A stretch of 64,000 nucleotides of DNA, taken from the NCBI GenBank assembly GCA_034509425.1, contig JAVTVJ010000001.1:11489501-11553500 (forward strand), given 5' to 3'. The notes beneath the pieces were generated by a model. The model was not told where the DNA came from, searched no databases, and saw only the letters and a list, made by a program, of their open reading frames with translations. Source of the DNA: Eopsaltria australis. Taxonomy: Eukaryota; Chordata; Aves; Passeriformes; Petroicidae. The translations under genes were made by a program, and so were the position numbers. Of this stretch, positions 48,854 to 64,000 are shown one piece after another. The stretch's first letter is position 1, and each line of letters opens with the position of its first letter.

Positions 48854-50778
48854 CTGCAAACGAAGCAGCTACAGTACATATTAACAAGGCCTGCCTTCCA
48901 GCAGCACAGTTCAGCAACGCGGCGGCGAAAGCTGGCAAAATGTTAAGAGCACACACAGAGCACGTACAACAAACAGCGGCAAATGGCAGCATTCGACAAA
49001 AATACGGACTCGCCCTTTAGTCAACTTTGGCTTCTCATTAAGAAAACCTCCCTGGGGGCCACTCAGGGGGCCAGGCAAATACAGACCAGATGCTGCAAAA
49101 CGGCAAGAGCCCTCAGATCGCAGCTTCCAAGAGATTTGAAGATGTTGGACATGTTCCAGAAAACACTCAGCGACTTCTGTGGCACAACCTGTATACAAAC
49201 CGTCACATGGTGCCCTTTAAAAGCAGAAATTGTGCTGAAACCCAGATTCTTAATATGCCTCCACAAACTTTCAGGGAGATCTCAGTGCTGCGAGTGTCTG
49301 TCTGGATGAAAACTGAGTTGAAGGAGGAGAAAGTCACCTTGTAAATCACATATTAATCCATTTTTAAAACTGAGATCTAATCAGGATTTGTTTAAAGAGA
49401 AGGGCTTAAGTGTTTAAAAGCACTCTTCTTCTAATTAGACCTACAATGTAAGTGAAGAGGGAAAGGTTACCAGATGGATGGCAGCAATATGGGGATAGAA
49501 CCTATCAAAGTAATGCCCATGAGGTTGACTCTTGGCTGATTTTCTAAACTTTCATGGGTGCTCAGAAGACTTGCAATTAGCATCTAACCAAAAGTGAAAC
49601 CAGTATTTTCTTCTTCCACATGTGCATTGCTCCTGACTGCATTTACCAGGACAGACACCAACTTCAACTGCACGAGCATCAGGGAGGGGGTTCAGAAAAA
49701 AGATTCCAGAAGTAAAATAAGGTTTCCTTTGTCTGTATTTGGAATTTTGCTACCAAATTAAATATTTGTGTCATATTTGTGAAAAATGCTGTTGAAAAGC
49801 CACATTCATTCTAAAGCAGTAGTTAATTATCCTTGTAACGGAGAAAAGCAGCTGAAGCCAGGATCCCTTTGAACCCCTAACTGATACAAACGATAATCAC
49901 TCATACAGCTTGGTGATAACCATCTCTTTCTGGTGTCATGCTGCTATTCACATGAGGATGTGACTCTTCAGATGTCTGTCAGTCCTCCTGCAGAGCTTCC
50001 CCTCTCCTCACATCAACCTTTTCAGACCAACAGGGACCAGATCAAACTCTGTCTTCACTGAGTGAGACCGCGGATGAAAAAGTCAGGCAGTCTGCACATA
50101 AACCAACCTACTACACAGTGAATGGTAAACCACTCTTTCCTTGAGTCTTTGCACAGTTCTAGCTCCAAAAACCTGCATCCTCCAATAAGAGATTCCACGG
50201 CTACCTTGCCTTAGGGTCACAAATGTAACCTCCTGTAGCACATAAAATCACACAGTCTGCTCTGGTAGAGGGCAGGACCAAGAGTAAAACACTGTAAGTG
50301 GCAAGAGCATCCAAGTCTTTTCTTTCCCCAAGATCAGTGATCTGAGCTTTCTTAATCTTATGGCATGCTAGCTATCCTCAGGCACGGGACAGATTGGATT
50401 GCACCTGCAAAGATGAGTATCAGTGGAAAACCAATGCTGCAGCCCTGGCTGTGAGTCACCTTGCTTCAGGCACATAAAAGAATCATCAGACTGAGTAACC
50501 TCTTTTCTTCTACCAACATAACTGCACATCTAAGATGGGCAGATCTAGGGCTCCCACCAAAAGTACAGGGAGATGGAAGAAGAGTGTTAACAATCGCATT
50601 GTTACTATTAAGACTTAAACTTCTTTGGCAAAATCTAGACTTCAGTGAAATCAGTGAGAATTTTCCCTTCAAGCAGGTGCTTTTGAATGCATACATTTTC
50701 AACAGCAACTTTCAATTTTTCATCAACATGACCCCTAAGAGCATAAAACACCCCTAATTGAATGGGCACCTTTATTAC
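48854..50778 (-). other. GREB1L: GREB1L intron 4
   Basis: 1,925 bp. It has relatively high G+C for the first 500 bp next to exon 5. No repeat was recognised. Confidence 0.8.
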
Positions 50779-50955
50779 CTTTCCAGCAAATAAGGGGTCC
50801 CTTTGACAGTACACCTTGGGAGCTTCTTACTAGGTAGTACTTTAAGTGCTTCTGCTTCTTTGGCTGAGTGGTTAATTTCAGGTTGATATGATTGGAAAAC
50901 TCTGTGAAGTACCGAAATCCTCTTTCTCCACAGCCTATACAATTCCCAGAAAATC
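50779..50955 (-). CDS. GREB1L: GREB1L coding exon 4 (Cys/His cluster)
   Basis: This exon codes residues 178-236 (177 nt, phase 1-1). It holds C183-x2-C186 and H200 in [20 protein letters not shown], followed by [16 protein letters not shown] and GPLICWK. The Cys/His spacing suggests a small metal-binding element, which I infer and have not seen described. Acceptor CTTCCAG|GA; donor AAAG|GTAATA. Confidence 0.97.
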
Positions 50956-60734
<9,779 letters not shown>

Positions 60735-60932
60735 CATCAGTAGTGCAAGACCCTTCCGGGGCAGGTTTTTGCGAATATGGGATTGGTGGACTACTTGAAT
60801 CTGACAAGTCTTCATCCTCCTCTTCATCTTCCATTTCATTAACAGTTTGGTTGGTAGGAAAGTCCAGGTTTCCATTTTGTGAAAAGCGATGTACTAACTC
60901 TTTATCCAACTCTTCTACCTTTGGCTTCACAT
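60735..60932 (-). CDS. GREB1L: GREB1L coding exon 2
   Basis: This exon codes residues 53-118 and is phase 1 at both ends (198 nt). It carries an acidic tract, [13 protein letters not shown] (85-97), then a Ser/Pro stretch ([12 protein letters not shown]) and PEGSCTTD. Acceptor TTCTTCAG|ATGTG; donor GATG|GTTGGT. The acidic, disordered character is expected for a co-regulator N-terminus. Confidence 0.95.
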
Positions 60933-61123
60933 CTGAAGAATAAAAACAGAAAAAAAAAAAAATAGTAAAAATAAAAATAACTTAGAAAGTTAAACTTTTC
61001 AATAGTATCTTCTTTTAATACAACATCTATCTCCTTTTAAAATAACCAACATGCCATTCTTTCCCCTTAATAATGCCCAAGATTCAGATTTTGTCACACA
61101 ATGAACTGCTGTGCAGTTTTTGC

Positions 61124-61140
61124 TTTTTTTTTTTTTTTTT
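61124..61140. repeat. GREB1L: T17 homopolymer in GREB1L intron 1
   Basis: Seventeen T on the + strand (A17 in the transcript), within the 277-bp intron 1 (60933-61209), about 70 nt from the exon 1 donor. Confidence 0.9.
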
Positions 61141-61141
61141 A

Positions 61142-61369
<228 letters not shown>

Positions 61370-64000
61370 CTAAAAACACAGAGGAAACAGATGATAAGGG
61401 GATGCAAAAGTGCATGCACAGAGAATTTACAAATGAAGACAGAGGTCTTACTGTCATCCACGACAGTGATATGAAGTTAGCAAGAAAATACGCTGTGGAA
61501 ACAACTCCTCTAGCAAGCACTCTACGCTCATCTCTCTCTCTCAATCTGGCAGACTGCCTCCTTCTGTTCCACTAAGATTTTTAAACATTTCCATCACACT
61601 GCTCTGTGTCTTCTGCATACATGGCCTCTCAACAGCCTCAAGAACCTGCCTGGTATAAATAATTAATGGAGTGTAGATAAAATCATTATTATTTGAGGGT
61701 TTTTTTAGGATATTCAGGGTAGAATACGGAAGGGTACATAACAAAAAAAAAGTTTAAAAAATCAAGTTGGGCTTCATCAGTTTTGGTCAAAGAGTGTGTT
61801 TACACGATTTTTTTACTTGTCAGTAATTTGGAGCAAAACTTTACACAAAGACATCCAATAACTTCAATTTTTGCTCTTGCTCATATTAAATGAAATTACG
61901 TGGCAGGTCAGTTTCTCTGTCTTTTCAGAATCTTCACCTTCTGTCTTCAATGTAATTTACATGTAATCTGATCCATTAAAGGATCTAATTATACTCTTAC
62001 AAAGAAATATACATAAAAAAGAGAGAAATAAATAACTTCTAAACCATATCCAGCAAATGCTGTGAATTGTCTTTATTTGAAATTATGCTCTACACTTGTA
62101 GAGTGATAACAATCATTTAAATATCTGCTTTAACAATTAATATTTCTATTTATATCAATGACAAACTTAGGAACTTAATTAAATATTTAAGTACAAACAG
62201 ACCTGCAGATCATTTCTCCTGCTTGGATGGCATTACACAGACTGTTACATTCGTGCACCCAGCACTAGGATACGGACTCTCAAATGTAAACATTTAGTAA
62301 CAGGGTGGTCATGGAAGGTTTTAAGATGAGCTAAGGGAAACTCACAGAAATATGAAATTTTCCACTTTGCTAGATCATTATACCAAATGACATTAGTTCC
62401 AAAGAAACATCAGTCTAACATTTTCCAATATTCAGAATACAAGTCTGCACTTCTGGAGAAATTTATTTCAACAGAGAAAAGATTTCCCCAGTTAAATCAA
62501 CAGACACAAAAGTATAAAACCTTATAGCATTATCTTTGTACTTCCCCTCACTAGATGTCACCTAGCCCTACAAACAGGAAGAGACCTTGGCCAGGAAGAT
62601 AAGTTGGCATTTTGAAAACCAACAGTTCCACTCCTGCTTTATCACCAGGTTGCTCAAGGTCCTCAGGGCCACCTGTAAAAGGGCAATAATCATGACAGCC
62701 ACTTCCAGCAGCCTTTGAGGTCTGCTGGTGTAGATAAATATCCAAGAGCTAATTATTACTACACTACTGGATACACAGGCGTGAAACAAATCAAATTACT
62801 CACCTCTAACATGGGAGAGAGGGTCAGAGCCTTTATGCAGCTCTGGGAAAATAGCTCCCCATCTCTGATTTAGACTGGCTTTTAATAAATTTTGTGGCAA
62901 CTATATACTTCCCTACCCCAACCAGAGACAACACCAGATAAAAAAACATTTCTAAACCTGACCCATTCTGCTATTGCAGCAGTAAAATACCTAAGATAAG
63001 TAGATTCTCCTTTCCCTTCTATAAGTTTTCATTACCTTTGGAAATGGTAGGGAGCGTGTACAAACACACAATGACAAAGTGTGTTAAGGAAAGAGGTACA
63101 CTGAAGGAGTATCAAGGTTGCAGTAAGCCTTTGAAAAATAGAATTGATGGAAATCAGCTGAGTGACTGAAATATTGATTTTACTGAAATCAATGACAACA
63201 CGTCCATAAATACAAGTGAAATCATGACAGACTATTTCATGCAATAAAATTTAACTTCTCTGCTATTTTCTGTCAGTTATGATGTGCTTAAGGTAAGATT
63301 TCAGGAAGGTACTCAAATGAAAAGACTTTAGTTAAAACACCATAATGAAAACAAATCAACCCTCATGGATAAGAAAATCTGCAATTCCCACAGCACAACA
63401 TCTGCCTGAAGTCAGTTCAGTCTCCATGTTTCCTACAGCGTACCTGTTGTATAAAATCTATGACAACTACTTTAATTTTGATGGGAAGCTATTAATTAAA
63501 CATAGTATGCACATAGCAAATATGCTGGCAATTTAGTTTGCTTCCCTGGCATCTGTACAAGGAGACTTGCCTGCGGATGGAGATTGTCACAGATTTACCT
63601 GAGAAAGCTGGTTAATGTTACCAGAGGATGCTTCTAGCTTGCCAAGAGAACACAAGATTGGCGGTGGAAACGCCAAGTAAAGCAAAGCTGCGGAAGCACA
63701 GCTGGTGTGAGCTCTGGTCCCGGCAGCGTGGCAGCAGAGCAGGAGGAAGGCGTGTCAGGGATGTGCTTGTGCGAGATGGGGCAGGCAGAGCTGTCAGGGG
63801 GCACAGTGGCCGCGGGTCCTGCAGCTGAGGAAGCCGGGAGCCCTGGAGAACAGCATGGGGCAGCTGATTTCCTAACACTGCCTGAGGCCATTAGGGCAGC
63901 TGGGCCTCATTTGGAGCTCAACAGAGCTGGGGAGGGGAGAGCAGGGGCCTTTCCTTCTGCAGGGGAGAGGAGGTGGCAAGACCCTCCAGCAGTGAGCTAC
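61370..64000 (-). other. GREB1L: GREB1L 5' intron or upstream region
   Basis: A splice acceptor (TTTTTAG) sits three bases before the start codon, so this stretch begins as an intron inside the 5' UTR. I could not identify a 5' non-coding exon or promoter. It is AT-rich to about 63600 and clearly richer in G+C from 63600 to 64000, but without the CpG density of a classic island. Confidence 0.7.

Overview
The window is avian nuclear DNA. It carries the 3' end of ESCO1 (+ strand, left edge) and essentially all of the coding sequence of GREB1L (- strand), arranged tail to tail. Bird origin is inferred from three CR1 LINE copies of the bird type (5984-6890, 27878-28010, 35560-36445), from compact introns, and from the ESCO1-GREB1L synteny also known in mammals (human 18q11). 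One CR1 copy contains a tRNA-like block that recalls tRNA-Ile-derived SINEs of songbirds, but I do not assign a species.

Layout: 1-312 is the last ESCO1 intron. 313-460 is the terminal ESCO1 coding exon, followed by its 3' UTR to about 1285. A spacer of roughly 0.6-1.6 kb separates this from the GREB1L 3' UTR, which runs leftwards from 4409. GREB1L coding sequence then occupies 32 exons between 4410 (stop) and 61366 (start codon). From 61370 to the right edge I see only intronic or upstream DNA. The 5' non-coding exon(s) and the promoter were not found and probably lie beyond the window.

I placed every GREB1L exon by reading frame, GT/AG splice sites and phase matching. The exon lengths sum to 5,919 nt, an uninterrupted frame of 1,972 codons plus stop, so the gene looks intact. 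From memory, human GREB1L is about 1,923 residues and GREB1 about 1,949. The protein shows an N-terminal MGNSYAGQL, an acidic tract (85-97), a CxxC...H cluster (183-200), a basic KKRHR (379-383), a Walker A-like GPPQVGKT (1368-1375) split over an exon junction, a second Cys/His cluster (1488-1494), and a C-terminal region that published comparative work describes as a glycosyltransferase-like (TAGT) domain after a circularly permuted helicase-like module.

GREB1L is a nuclear, retinoic-acid-linked co-regulator paralogous to the oestrogen-induced GREB1. Human variants are associated with renal agenesis/hypodysplasia and with inner-ear malformation or deafness. ESCO1 acetylates the cohesin subunit SMC3. 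The two genes are neighbours, and nothing in the sequence implies a shared pathway.

I found no undescribed system. The most unusual items are the tRNA-like block inside a CR1 copy, two near-perfect palindromes in one GREB1L intron, a run of 13 frame-symmetric exons, a NAGNAG acceptor, and degraded ancient LINE remnants.
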